Positions 44,507-56,859 of a stretch of DNA of 64,000 bases are shown in pieces. The stretch is from Xylona heveae TC161. Taxonomy: Eukaryota; Ascomycota; Xylonomycetes; Xylonales; Xylonaceae. The position numbers and the translations under genes are program-made. The stretch is from positions 191,294 through 255,293 of the forward strand of contig NW_017264207.1 in assembly GCF_001619985.1 (NCBI RefSeq), in the 5' to 3' direction. The stretch's first letter is position 1, and every line of letters begins with the position of its first letter. Below the pieces are notes generated by a model, which was not told the DNA's origin, did not search any database, and was given only the letters and a program-made list of their open reading frames with translations.

Positions 44507-45910
44507 GGTGGCAGACGATACTAGTGAACTTTTCGGATGCAACTATCGAGTGAGGTGAGAATATCAGAGGCGGATATTTATGCCGGCTGGTGAAGATAGG
44601 ATATGACCAGCAAGAGATTAGAGGCGGTGGGAATGAATGAGAGAATTGGTAGCAGACAATAGACAATAGAAGTCTTGCTACTTGGTATTGAGATTATTCT
44701 ACATTGACGATGGCAGGGACCGTAGCATTGAATCCGCGCCGTGCAGATGTGAGACTAGCTGTATTGGGAAAGTTCCAAAGTCTATACACGTGACCATCGC
44801 TTATAGCGGAAATACCCGCTCGACACCTTCAGGAAACAGCTACTTTCACGATCAGATAAGTTAACGCGCTGCCTGGCTGGGAAACTTCCTCCAACTTGGT
44901 TTCTTTCATAAGCTCAAGGGCCTACATTAATGACCTCTATCCTCTCGAAGGGTTCTAGAATCCCTGCTGGTCCGTGTCTTCTCTCATTATTCACTATTTG
45001 ATTAGTCCCATGCCCTAAAATCATTTTTCAGCAAGTCCGGCACCCAGATCCATTGTTAGCTCATATATGATTCGATGTATTACGGAGTATCAAAGGTACA
45101 AAGAAATGAAAAGGAGTGTTATCAATTTCACATAAGTCCAATATGATGATGATGATCCGTTGTTTCGAAGAGGCTACGCTGAGAGAGGATTGAACTGCCC
45201 TGATAATCTTGGCTCGAAGAGCGACTGTCTCATTTTACCTATGGGGATCAGCCGCGAGCCAACCATGGGGATCAGAAGAGTAGCCTTTCCCCCCTGAAAA
45301 GGGTCCTCCCCTCTTTCACTGGTTGTGCTCGGGGACTAATAATAACAGGCGACAAGCCCCACCATCAACCGAAGAAGCACCAACTTCCCCCCCGTATTAC
45401 TATTGCTGTACTCTTATGGCTGCTTAGTTCTCATCCTCCTCGACCTATTTCCCCCCTCAAAGTGATTACTATTTCTTCGTCCTCGTATTTAATTATTATT
45501 ACTTGAATGTCCCTCGAATGACTCCTGCGGCCGGTCCAATTTATTTACTTCTTTGATCACGCTCCCACTTCCCCGATTGTCCTGCTTCTACTCCCTCGCA
45601 CGGAACGCCCTGCCATTATCTTCAATGCTCCAGAATCGATAACTTCAGCTGCATCACTCTAGCATATTACATTATCTTGCATTACATACCCGTTCTATCT
45701 TCTTATATTGAAGAGAGATCTTTTCTGGAAAACTCGATCCTGTGTCGATCTCGATTTGACCTCAGCACCGTGAACAAAGCTCCTGCATGAGCCCCAAGCA
45801 TTGCAAACGAGCTTGTGACGCCTGTTTATGACAGACTAAGTGGTGTTCCTTTCCTCGAATATTCAGCTTCTATCGGCGCTGGCTGCCGCGACCTCCTTGT
45901 TTGTGCGAAT
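44507..45910. promoter_or_regulatory. Divergent promoter region, spt6 / MAPKK gene
   Basis: A 1.4-kb spacer between divergent start codons. GTCACGTG (minus strand, 44787-44794) lies about 280 bp from the spt6 ATG; this octamer is a known E-box form in fungal promoters. The MAPKK side has long C/T-rich stretches (about 45360-45480, 45560-45620), suggesting a long leader. No other gene was found. Confidence 0.5.
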
Positions 45911-47613
45911 ATGTCTGCAGACAATTTCAAAGCCCGCACCCTGAAGCGGAAGAACGTCAAAGGCCTTGCCTTGAATGCCAGTCAGCCGAAACCTTCTGCT
46001 CCGTCGGCTGGAGACGCACAGATACCTGGCGCTCTGGGCAATTCCATCGATCGACCAGATACGCTTGAGATTGGGGTCGAGTTTCGACTAGACTTGAGAA
46101 GCGAAGATCTCATTGTGCTCAAAGAGCTTGGAGCAGGAAATGGAGGTACAGTGAGCAAGGTTGTCCACGCGGCCACCAAAGTAGTCATGGCAAGAAAGGT
46201 GAGTCGATGCTGTCCTTTTAACAAACGATTCTTTACCTTTTGTGTTTGCTCGTAGACTAACGAAGCTCTGATCTCTAGGTAATCCACGTTGAGGCGAAAA
46301 AGGAAGTTCGAAAGCAAATAGTCAGGGAGCTTCATATCATGCATGACTGCAACTCACCATACATTGTATCGTTCTACGGAGCATTTCTGAACGACGCTGG
46401 AGACGTAATCATGTGCATGGAGTACATGGACTGTGGGTAAGGGCTGGACTTGCTATCAATTTACTCTGTTGTTGCGAGTGTGCTGATCAAGCTTGGCAGG
46501 TCTCTCGATCGCATCTCCAAGGACTTCGGCCCAGTTAGAGTAGACGTCCTTGGTAAGATTGCAGAATCCGTCCTGGGCGGTCTAACGTACCTCTACAATG
46601 TGCACCGCATCATGCATCGAGATATCAAGCCATCCAACGTGCTCGTAAACTCAAAGGGACAAATAAAACTCTGCGATTTTGGAGTCTCAGGAGAGCTGGT
46701 CAACTCCATAGCCGACACTTTTGTGGGCACCTCAACATACATGGCACCAGAGCGTATATCGGGCGCACAATACTCGGTCAAGTCTGACGTATGGAGCGTT
46801 GGCTTGACACTCATGGAACTTGCCATTGGGCGATTTCCTTTCAGCTCGAGCGACGATGATCGGGCGGCCGGGCCCATGGGTATTTTAGATTTGCTTCAGC
46901 AGATCGTGCACGAGCCCGCTCCAAGGCTACCGAAGAGTGACGCGTTTCCAAGTATTCTGGAAGACGTTATTGATAAGTGTTTGGCAAAAGACCCGGAGCT
47001 CCGGCCCACACCCCAAGAGCTTTTTGTAGGTCGCTCTAGATTTTATGGTTTTTATTTTGGGCACTTACTTATTCTCGCTCTTTAGGAGAAAGACGCATTC
47101 CTCCAAGCCGCCAAACGAACCCCGGTTGATCTCGAGTCCTGGGCGGTAAGCATGATGGAGCGACACAATCGGAAATCACACATCGGTCTGCAGCGGCCGC
47201 CGGCCAACAAAGCCGCCCTCCGAGAGGCCATGTCTCCGGCCCCCGACTCTGCTTCGTCCCGGACGCCGACATATGGTGATATCCCCATTGCAGGCGACAT
47301 CAGACCGTCACCTCTGTCGGCCAGAGATATTAATCCTTACGGTCAACCCACCCCACGACCAATGTATCCTCCGCGAATATCAAGCGCTGCTGCCATGGCA
47401 CCGCCACAATCCGCTGGCTCCATCGCCACGACCACGCTTCCCGTTCGTCTTGGGTCAGCGCCGAACAATCCGCTCCCCACACCTCCGGGGACGGCCATGC
47501 GCCTACAATCATCTTCGAGAACCCCAGGGCTGGACCCTGATATGAGGAAAGAGGCACGACGGCAAGCAGCCTACGGCATTCCGTATCATAACGGCGAGTC
47601 AACGCCATACTAG
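45911..47613 (+). CDS. mkkB: Ste7-type MAP kinase kinase
   Basis: Dual-specificity kinase of the pheromone/development MAPK cascade (MkkB in A. nidulans, Ste7 in yeast), acting between SteC/Ste11 and MpkB/Fus3. Exons: 45911-46198, 46279-46436, 46500-47025, 47086-47613; 499 aa. The glycine loop is LGAGNGGTV, the ATP-binding Lys is K96 (VMARK), the catalytic loop HRDIKPSN (D190), then CDFGVSGEL and an activation segment [19 protein letters not shown] with the Ser/Thr pair phosphorylated by MAPKKKs. The ~130-residue tail is Pro/Ser-rich, as in filamentous-fungal Ste7 proteins. The short N-terminus lacks an obvious docking motif beyond basic residues ([12 protein letters not shown]), which could be a MAPK D-site. 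ATG at 45911 chosen because the upstream open frame is not kinase-like. Symbol given by homology. Confidence 0.93.
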
Positions 47614-49136
47614 ATGACGAATCGTCTCTCATTTGAGACATCTTCTGTCATTTTCTGCATCCAAATATCCGGCACAATTTCTTTGAAGCACTGCAGCTAT
47701 TACTCTTATCTTCTGACAATCATGGCGTCATATCTCGGACATCTAATACCCCTCCCCAAAACCTCTCATCTCGCAGAATTATTCAATACACATTGTTGCT
47801 GGCGAAGCTTTAGTTCATTATCTTCACTTTTCGGCATTTTTACGCTTATAGCTTCCTGGGTTCATACCTCTGATCATGCCCAGTCATAGCACTATCATGG
47901 AAAATATCAACAGAATCCTCAGCCTATTCATCAATCCACAGCGGAAAGAGACAATTAGCATTGCTTGCATGTTATACGAAAGAAAGGTGTTCGAATACAA
48001 ATCCGGACACTGAATCTGCATTATGTCATACTATATCCGCCTCAATTCGCTCATCACTTCATTTGTGCGCGTTGCATTTTTTTTTTTCTTTGCAATACAA
48101 CCGCTTCCTTGAACCAAGTCTCGCCATATGAGAATTTCCCCCGTCCCTGCATGGAATCCCGGCGTCGTCTCCATCCTACCTTTCTTTGTCACATGTGTCT
48201 TTCTCCTTTCTTCTTTCATATTAAGTCCAGGTGACTACTTTTTCACACCATTTTCAGCCTTTTTCTTTTTCTTTCCTCAGCAATCTGGCATCTTTGATCA
48301 TTTGGGCTTTTTTCCCCTGACATAAGAAGCAGAGAAGCACACCAAAGCAACGATTCCCCCGCTACTATTTGCCCCATTTGTACCTCTTTTGTTTGTCTCT
48401 GGTAGATAGAAACACTGTATGTGGATACGGAAATAGGTTTATCAATTGTCAAGTAGACATTTCAGCGAATCAGCGCGTTCATTCATCTCCGATCTTCAAA
48501 CATGAGTGACGTCTCTCTTATTGCAAATGAACGTCTAATAGCAGCTGCGCCTTGTCACTTGGGATTCAGAAATACAAAGCAGTGCAGGATAGTCACACGT
48601 AACGTGCATAAGGAAAAGGGGTACTAGTAGGCAATTTGTGATTTGAACGGCCAGAGTCTATACATTTGGCTGAGGTATCTGAGATTGATCTCGGTATGAT
48701 GGGATGTAAAGGGTGTTATGGGAATCACCCCAGTCTAGGCTTCATGGAAACCCCCACTAGCTGTAGAATTGTGAGAAATAGATGGTGACTAATAGTATTG
48801 TGAGTCTGTGACTGTTTGAGATTTGGGTTTGTTATGTAACACGTAAAGCCCAGAGCGGGCAAAAGCGAAGGCGAAAGAGAAGAGTGAAACAGAAGGTTGG
48901 AACAGAAAACGGAAAGTCAAAAGAGAAGAGAAGAGAGGGAAAGAAAACAAACGAAATCCAGAAATGGAAACAGAAAATAAATAGATAGATAGAAAAATTG
49001 AGGAAAAAAGAAAAGAAAAGAAAAGAAACAAGATTGATACACGGAAACGCATGAAAGACCAAGCGTAAATTAATGCTGAACTGAAAAAAAGAGAACCCAA
49101 AAAAAGCAAAAATAAGCCAAGGCAAAAACCAGCTGA
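47614..49136. other. Convergent 3' spacer of 1.5 kb
   Basis: Between the stop codons of the MAPKK gene (+) and the large kinase gene (-). It is T-rich at 48080-48100 and 48236-48290 and purine-rich at 48860-49130. No gene, RNA or repeat family was recognised. Confidence 0.55.
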
Positions 49137-52100
49137 CTACTGCCGCATGAATCCAAAGCCAAATAAGTTTCTCAACTTGGCAACGACATTCTTGACACCA
49201 TCTGCTCTCCCCCACTGTATGTCGTCCTGGTCGTCATCAGTAGCATTAGCATTAGTAGCATCAGTAGCATCAGTGCCTTGATCGCCCTCGTCATCGTCGT
49301 CACTACTATCATCGCTATGATCACCGGAGACATTTTCACTCTCGGTTCCCGTGCCGGTATTATATCCGCCATCACCCAGTCCGTCAGTTTGGATATGGGT
49401 ATCAGACCCGGTGTCAATGTCGCTTGCGTAGGCGCCGGTGGTGTTGTTCATGAAAGTAGCATCAATATCTGAGTCGACTTCAGAGCTTTCTACTTCACTT
49501 CCACTTGCACTTATGGGATCAGTATCAGAAGCAGTATCAGGACCTGGACCCGATCCAGTACTGCTACTAGTGCTAGTGACGCTAACGCTATCACTGACAT
49601 ACTCCATATCCCCGGTCTCGGTATGCTGAGTGTGATTGTAGCTCACAGGACTGGGGCGGAGCCTCAGTGGAGTCTGTGAGGTTTGAGATGTCCGCGTAGG
49701 CTGCTCAGCTTGTTGTGAGGATGAGTTTGAGGCAGACGCGGAGACCTGGGATGAAGAAGAGACCGAAGGCGAAGGTGACGGCGATGGCGAGGGCATGACG
49801 GACGACAATGGCGAGTAGGAGCGAGAAAAGGAGCGCTGCGGTACCGGCGTGTTTGCGCGGCTTGAGATTATTGACGACGCTTTAGAAGGTGTTGACTGCC
49901 TAGAATAATTTTCTTCCACTTGCTGTTGCTCAGGATATATATGGGAGTTTCCAAAAACACTGGACGCATCAGAAAGCTCCGGCACGAGGTCAGTCACTGG
50001 CTCGATTTCAGTAGGCTCTGCAGATTGGTGTTGTTCCGGCATTTGCTCGGGGCTATTTCTTTTCACGGTGTTGCTCGCTCCCTTGTATTTCGTGCGTCCT
50101 GCAGCTTTGGCCGCTTGTTTGTGTTTGCGCTTCCCCTGGCCCGGATCCTCGTCGTGGCCATCATAGGAATTGATGTCCAGATCTCTTTCGTTGATATCTT
50201 CCGGGTCTAAGTAGTAGTCGTCCTGATACGCCTCGTCATCATGGTTCGAATCATCGACATAGTCAGGGTCAGAGTTCCTTCGAGCTCGCTTTCTTTTTGG
50301 TTTCCTCGGATTCTTTGATTCGTCGCTCAACTCATCCTCGGAGATCTCTTCCAGCTCCATCTGGTCATCCAACTCGTCCTCGTCATCCGAAGATTGGCTG
50401 TCGTGCTTGTGTTCTTCATCTTCTTCGGGATCATGCTTACGCTTCCTCTTGACAAGATTGTCTTTCTCTTTGCTCACCGTCTCTGGGTTCTGACCTTGCT
50501 TCAACTGTTCCAGGGCAGCGGCAGCAGCAGCAACATCTTCTGCGAGTGAGGATCGTGAACCGTTCGCGGCGGATTTCCGGTGAGGAATATATTTTGTTAT
50601 TGAACGAGGAGGAAGCGTGCGCTGGCTGGAGTTTGGGTTTCCCTTGGATGTGTTTATGAATTTGAGGGCCGCCAATGCCGGTGATGGTCCAGAAAAGAGT
50701 ACGGGAGTTGAAGAGGGCCCCATGACAATGCGAATAGGTTCAGGGAACCTTGACATAGGAGTTGTTCGAACTTTGGTGTTGGGCGGTGCTTTCGGAGCTT
50801 TAATATCTGATGAATCCGTACGAGCTTTCTCCTTCTTGACTTTGGCTTTAGCCTTGGCCTTGGGTTGCTTTTGCTTTTTCGGTTTTGGCCTGTGCTTTGT
50901 TGCCTCTCTGATGCTGAGGTTGTTCTTTTTTGTAGCCTCTTCAACATCTCTCTTGGCCGGCTTCTCATCCTTTTCTTTTTGTTGCGGCTTCTTTTTTGGA
51001 CTTCCTTCTGCCGCTTTTGCAAGCGATGGAATTCCAAGCTTGGTAGTCTGAACTGGAGATTCTGGTACTTCAGTTTGCTTTTGTTTCTTTCCCTTCTTCT
51101 TTCCTTTCTTCTCCTTCCTTTTCTTGACGCCTGCCGCAAATGTGGGAATCGGTTTCGCCGCTTTAATACCTTGTTTTATCCTCGCCTTGGCTTCTTTGTT
51201 CTTAGCATATTTCTCTTGACGCCGTTTACGTCGCTTAGCACGAATTGCTTCTCTGATCTCGTTCTTGGTCTCTCCATTGACTTTAGAGGTCTTGTCGGCT
51301 TTTCCATTTACCTCTCCAGGAACATTCCCAGGTGTCAATGCTGGTATCACATTTCCTCCCACCTTTTGCTCCACTGTAGCTTGCCTTCTCTCGTCAACCT
51401 CCTTTGTCGAGGTTAATCTTTGGATTTGCCGATCCATATGGTGCTCGACGTCTTGAAGCAAATCATCTTGATCGACGGAAACCGGTGGTCCTGTTCCCCA
51501 AAAGTGAGATTCTTTTCCCGTATTGGAATTCTCTACTGCAGGGCTCAAGTCATCCTCGTCTTGAACATAAGTATCAGAGCGCTTTTTTAACCCCTTCTCC
51601 ACGGTTGAAAAGCCAGATGTCGAATACTGATATAGATCTCCAAGAACAATTCCGTAATCCACTTTGTCTATACTGACAGCCTCTCTAATTGGAGGAGGTG
51701 GGATACCATATTCTTTGAGCCCATCCATTGGGAAACACACTAGGTCAAGTGCGCTACGAAAACTTTCATTCTCTTCGAAGCGCTTCTGGTCGGACTTGTC
51801 GTAGAGTAGACGACCAGGATATACTCCCATATAGGCAAGGATCACTGATTCTTTGCCATCGTAGTTCCAAGTTTCAGGAAGATATGATGGCCGAGGCAAG
51901 CGATCAGAAGGTTTGATAGTATCAAACTCAGAAGAAGTCTCAACTGCTTGGCCCGCATGAATTTGAAGTTCATTTATCACGTTTTCGGTCTTGATGAGCC
52001 AGGAGAGGGCGGTCATTTGTGTTTCTTGAAACAGATCATATGCTGAAGGCCTATTGCGGCTGTCCAGCTCAGTACAGGACCGAATGAGAGAACGAAGTTG

Positions 52101-53750
52101 GTCTGAGTAGAAGTCGGAGAGAGCAGTCCATATCGGAGGGACACCATCAGTGAGCTCTTGGATGTTGATAGGTTGAGCGAGGAAGGCAAGTTCAGAAACG
52201 CTTTGGCCCAGTGAAAAGATGTCTGTATGGCTGCCAGGGGGTTGTTCGTAGGCTAACGGTTCGTCCAAGTCTAGAAACTCCTTTTGGATGGAATCAGCCT
52301 CTTAGTCTTAAGACAAGAAAACAAGTCGCAGACTCCATTTACGACTAAAATTTGCCTTTCATTGTGAATTAAGGGGGTTCTGAGTCACTTACAGGGGGGA
52401 TATAGCCGTCAGTGCCCGCTCCCCGCCATTCAGCGCCAAATTTCATTTTCCGTATGGTTTCATTCGGCACAGTATACGCAAGGCCTTTTGTAAAGCGATT
52501 ATTAGAAATTGTCTACCTTGAGATCACTGTAAGATTAACGAGGACATACCAAAGTCCGCAAGCTTAAGAACAGGATATAGAAAATGTGTGCTCTCATCTG
52601 GAGGAGCCAGAAAGACTGAAAATAAACTGGTTAGCTCTTTTGTTCACGTGTAGAGAAATGTTCTTTGAACATACTATTTGCAGGCTTCAAGTCATGATGG
52701 ATGATTTCTTCCCATGACTCTCGTGGCTGAACATCGGTAGTGCCCCGAACAAGCCAGCATAATGCGGTGGACACCTGATGAAACACCTGCCAAAGAAAGG
52801 CTTCAGGGAAAACGAAGCTGTGTAAAGTGTTAATGGTTACTAGGTACAGGCACTGGTGCCGAGGAGTTCTGCCAACTTACTACGATCGTTTATGGTAGTA
52901 GGCATACAAGTCATGAAGGCTACCAAGCGGATAGTATTCATAGACTATTCGAATAAGATCCATTCCATTGAATGATGGATCGACAGAACACCAATCCAGA
53001 ACTTTAACGACATTGGGGCAGCCAATCTCATTAAGTCGGTGCGTCAGTTTTGCTTCAGAGCTGTAGTCTTGGAACCATCTGGGGAATCTGGTATCTTTGA
53101 CGGCAACATATTCGGCTTTCTGTGAGTGAGATCACAATGTAAGATACTGAGTGAGGAAAATGACCACCATCATGTCTTGGCAGTGCCGTGCTTACTGAGT
53201 CTGTTTCCTTTTGCTTTTTCCAGAGCACGACCACGCCGTTACCACTTTCATGAACCATACGCAGTGGACGCCAGCCGGAAGATGTATCTTTTTGGGTGAA
53301 ATCTGGCTGTAGCCGCTTATTGAGGTAGTCTGCCACCAGGATGTTTCCCAACTTTGTTGTTGAAGTAGCCTTGCGTTTAGGGTCTAGCAACGTCAGCTGT
53401 TCGGCGTAATAGGGTATCACGTCGCGATATTCCCCGCTATCCCAGGTCTCCTGGAGGTGCTTAAAGAATAAAGGGGGAAGTTTTAAGGACAAATTATTCC
53501 AAGGAAATTTGGATAATTGTCCCTCCTGATGTTTTCCGGTTCGAGCACCTGAGGCCACCGGCAGTAGCTCGACTTCCTCGGAAGCGTTGTCGATCTCTTC
53601 ATCGACAATTTTGAGGTTTGGACGTTTGCGTTTCTGCCCTTTTCCCTTGACCCGGGCCCTCTGCTTAATCTTCACAGCTCCATTAGACACGGCTAATTCT
53701 GGGTTTCCTTGACGTATCCGCCGAGGTTTCTTGCCACGCTTTCCAGCCAT
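49137..53750 (-). CDS. Large divergent protein kinase with acidic low-complexity tail
   Basis: Minus-strand exons: 53750-53196, 53119-52881, 52817-52675, 52615-52550, 52484-52393, 52280-49137; 1412 aa. After a basic N-terminus (MAGKRGKKPRRIRQG) there is a kinase domain at about 165-430: YVAVKDT (K193), a catalytic loop HHDLKPANIF (D307; His replaces the usual Arg), ADFGLAY (D333) and GTDGYIPPEF in place of APE. Downstream the protein is largely disordered: a Lys-rich block (KKRKEKKGKKKGKKQKQ), acidic stretches (EEDEEHKHDSQSSDDEDELDD), a Ser-Pro alternating run and an Asp/Ser/Thr-rich end. This suggests a nuclear protein. It fits no named fungal kinase family that I can assign. HRD-to-HHD predicts activation-loop-phosphorylation-independent (non-RD) control. 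ATG at 53750 chosen over an in-frame ATG 38 codons upstream because protein-like composition starts there. Confidence 0.85.
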
Positions 53751-55417
53751 GCTGCGGTGAAACGTAAATGGACAGGTGATGCATTGCAGCAGCGAACGAG
53801 GATAGAGTTTAAGAGAATTTATTATTCGGTCTTGGTAAAGGGCATTTGACTGCACAGTCTGCAAAGAACAAAGAACAGTAATGGCTTGGCGTGTCGGAGC
53901 GCCAACAAAGAAACATGTACGGGAACGGCGAACTATATTGCTTTGTACACTACAAGAGAAAGACGGTAAAGATCATTCATTATGAATCAAAATAAATCAG
54001 TCTTCTTGGCGGGTGCTCCGAAAGACATCATTCATATACGGGTCGCAGGTTGGGGATCGGCATAGAGGATGTTTGAGTATCACCAGGCATCGCGTTGGTC
54101 GGCGGCTTTCTGGGTCATTTTTAAGTAGTCTCCAAGGGGACTTTTGAAAGAGGGCTACCATAGCTGACTTATGTCAGGGACACACATACCGTATTCAATC
54201 CCCCAGATTCGAGATCCTCTGGTATGAGGCCTCAAGGAAGTAGGTTTGCATGAGCGTGTCTTTGCCTCATGCTCTGAAGAACGCTACAGCAGGGAGACTT
54301 TCACCCGGGTATCTTGCCCTATGTCTCCAGTTTACCCATTCGCCCTACCAAAAGCCGCCGCCTGATGAACGTAATGACTCCGAACTTACGACGTTGCTTG
54401 TTGATTTTATTTTATTTATTTTTTCTGTTTTCCTTCCTTTTCCTCGCAACCAACTTGTCTGAAATTGTTAATGTCTGACGGATCTAGATAGAGTAGTGTT
54501 ATTTTTACCGCAGAGATGGGAGCCTCAAAGAAGGTGACCAATAAAAAAAATAATATAATAAAAAAAAATGGAAAGGAAAAAGGAAAAAGGAAAAAGAATT
54601 AAGTAGTGAAGAGAGAAAGAAGAAGGATTGATCCAGAAGCACTCATGCATATAAATCTACCCAAATATAGCCGCTTCGTGCACAAAAATGTTGAAAGATA
54701 TCAGCTATGCAAGTTCGAGGGGTTTAGTTTTTGGGGGTCGCATTTTGCAACATGAATCTCTTGCCAGGGTAGGCGATGTGGCTGAGGGAGGAGAAGTCTT
54801 GCCATGATGGAAGGAGTTATGCAGGTAATGATAGACGGCTGTTTGTGCAGCGCTTGAAATAGAATTTTTATTCAGACAAGCGTTTACGCATCAATATCAC
54901 TTCGAAGTTTTGTATTCATTTTAAGGTTCAGTTAGTGAAGTAATGGCGATGAGTACCGAGTCGTAAGTAACTATTAACCCATGCAAAGTGCTGTGCTCCG
55001 TGGGAGACTGTCGAACCTGCAGTAAGCTTACCAGACTATTTTAGCATCACGTATAATATAACGCAATTATTATTCTTATAATTATCAGTTATGATGAAGG
55101 CGGAGATGGTTCTGTAAATAAACCCATTTCGCCGCTAAACGGTAGGGGCCGAGGCAGTGCAGACGCTATAGACGGGTCTCCCCGAGATGATGAGGTAACA
55201 GAGAGACAGACACTCGACCTACCCTGAATTGTTCAGCAAATCCGACCGCTGCGACATCTTTGCTATTCAGACATTCTGTTGGAAGTGAACGGCTATCACC
55301 TCGTAGGGCGCATCGAACCTCTGGGAAGCCGTGCCACTCTGCTCGTCTGTGAAGATCCTTGATTTGTGTCTCCTCATCGTCGATGACGTACCCGCTTTGG
55401 AAAGCTACCCGTGCAAC
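53751..55417. other. Divergent spacer between kinase and F-box-like genes
   Basis: A 1.7-kb AT-rich region with A-rich runs at 54540-54600. The small open frames (for example 54250-54462) are not convincing. Nothing further is recognised. Confidence 0.5.
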
Positions 55418-56859
55418 ATGGTGCTCTTAATCAATCTCGATGATAATGTATCTCCTTCGGGGTACACTGGATACGACTCACGCTTGTTAGATTCCCGCCA
55501 TCATCCAAATATCATCGATGCTACTGGTAGCGAGCGAGCCGGCTGCCGGGGTAGAATCAGTAGCAATGTCACTACGAATACAGATGAAGCTACAGGGAAA
55601 CAGAGGTCGGACGATGGGGGTAAAGAAAGGGAGAATCCAAATTTGAATGAATTCTCGGCAGCTTTAGGCTGCTATCCGTGAGTGATACAGTCCCCAAAGC
55701 AGTCCCAATGACCTTCTGTCTTGTTCTCCTTCTCGATTTAAGTTTATAGTTGCCAATCGTCAAATATATTCGTAGCAAACTAATTCATGCAGGATCGTCT
55801 CTCAGATTACTTACTCTCTGGACCTGAACACCCTACATGCCCTAGCCCAAACTTGCCGGCAATTTCGAGCAAATCTGCTCCAATTCCGCCGCCAACTCGT
55901 AACGCAGACACTCCGATGCGAGAACGAGGAGGCGGACTCTCTCCTCACGGAATTCTACTCAAACAGTTACTCCAAGCAACCCTGGGGACGCGCGCCTCTT
56001 CTGACTCGCAGCGGTAATGGCGTGGGGCCGAAAACTGGGCAATTGACAAGCGGCAAGGTGGGGAGATGTGCCAGAGATATGGTAGGACCTTGTCGTAAGT
56101 GTGACAGGATCGTGTGCCGCGTAAGTCGTTCCCTCCTGCTTCTACGGTAGTATTACACGAAAGGTGAAGGGAACTTTCACGACCTGCTGGGTACCTAACA
56201 GTCTACAGAATTGTATCATCAAAGCGCCGTCCACCCATCGTCTCACTAATAGACACCGACGATTGTGCGACACGTGCCTCTCCGCTCCGCTCTATAAACA
56301 TACTACTCCTCGTAGCATGCAGCCCCTCCCCGAGCCTCCATCGTTTACCGCCGAAGCATTTCTTAGAGGGCCGTGCAATTGCCCCGAAAGTGTTTGGCTC
56401 TGTTTGCCCTGTGGGCAGGCAATTGCTAGCTCGGATACAACTTATCGCCGCGGCTGGGCCTGGCGTACGAGCTATGGAACGCGTCTGTTTGGATTAGGCA
56501 CTGGCATTGGAGAGGGCATTCATGGCGTCCATTGTGGTCGCGAAACCGAGTGTCTCGCCGCCAAGGAAGCCGAATTTGAGAATGATTGCGATGTACAGGT
56601 CGTGCAGCAACATTCCACCGAGAGGGGAGAACTTGGGCCGAGCTATCTGCGCCAAGAGATTGAAGGAATTGGCGGTGTGGTAAAGCAAAAGGTGAAGAAG
56701 AGATTGCGCGTCGGAGCCATTGTCAAGGCCCACGACGATGAGATGAATCGACGCGAGTACCTAGGAAGAGAAGAGCGGGGCGAGGAGAGGAGCTGGTGTG
56801 GATGGTGTTCACGAGTGATACCCAGCGTCAAGGATCGGCAAAGGGTTTCGTGGGCTTGA
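55418..56859 (+). CDS. F-box-like Cys-rich conserved fungal protein
   Basis: Exons: 55418-55677, 55793-56120, 56209-56859; 412 aa. Exon 1 gives an acidic, probably disordered N-terminus. Exon 2 begins with an F-box-like element, YPIVSQITYSLDLN followed by TLHALAQTCRQFRANLLQ. It then has a zinc-binding-type Cys cluster crossing intron 2 (GRCARDMVGPCRKCDRIVCR joined to NCIIKAP, then CDTCLSAP), and a second Cys-rich part (GPCNCPESVWLCLPCGQA, SSDTTYRRGWAWRTSY, GLGTGIGEG, CGRETECLA). The end has EIEGIGGVVKQKVKKRLRVG and WCGWCSRV. The domain order matches uncharacterised ascomycete proteins that I recall. Role as an SCF adaptor is inference from the F-box-like patch. A competing frame in exon 2 (55787-56017) is open but lacks the conserved residues. 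The start could be further upstream, since the frame is open to 55331. Confidence 0.8.

Noticed and set aside
53751-53864. Extended N-terminus of the large kinase from an in-frame ATG at 53864
   Set aside because: The extra 38 residues are not like the basic start of the protein, and the ATG at 53750 begins the KRGKKPRR patch.
55787-56017. 76-codon frame from an ATG in exon 2 of the F-box-like gene
   Set aside because: The neighbouring frame has the F-box-like and Cys patches and joins both flanking exons in phase; this frame ends in a stop and matches nothing.
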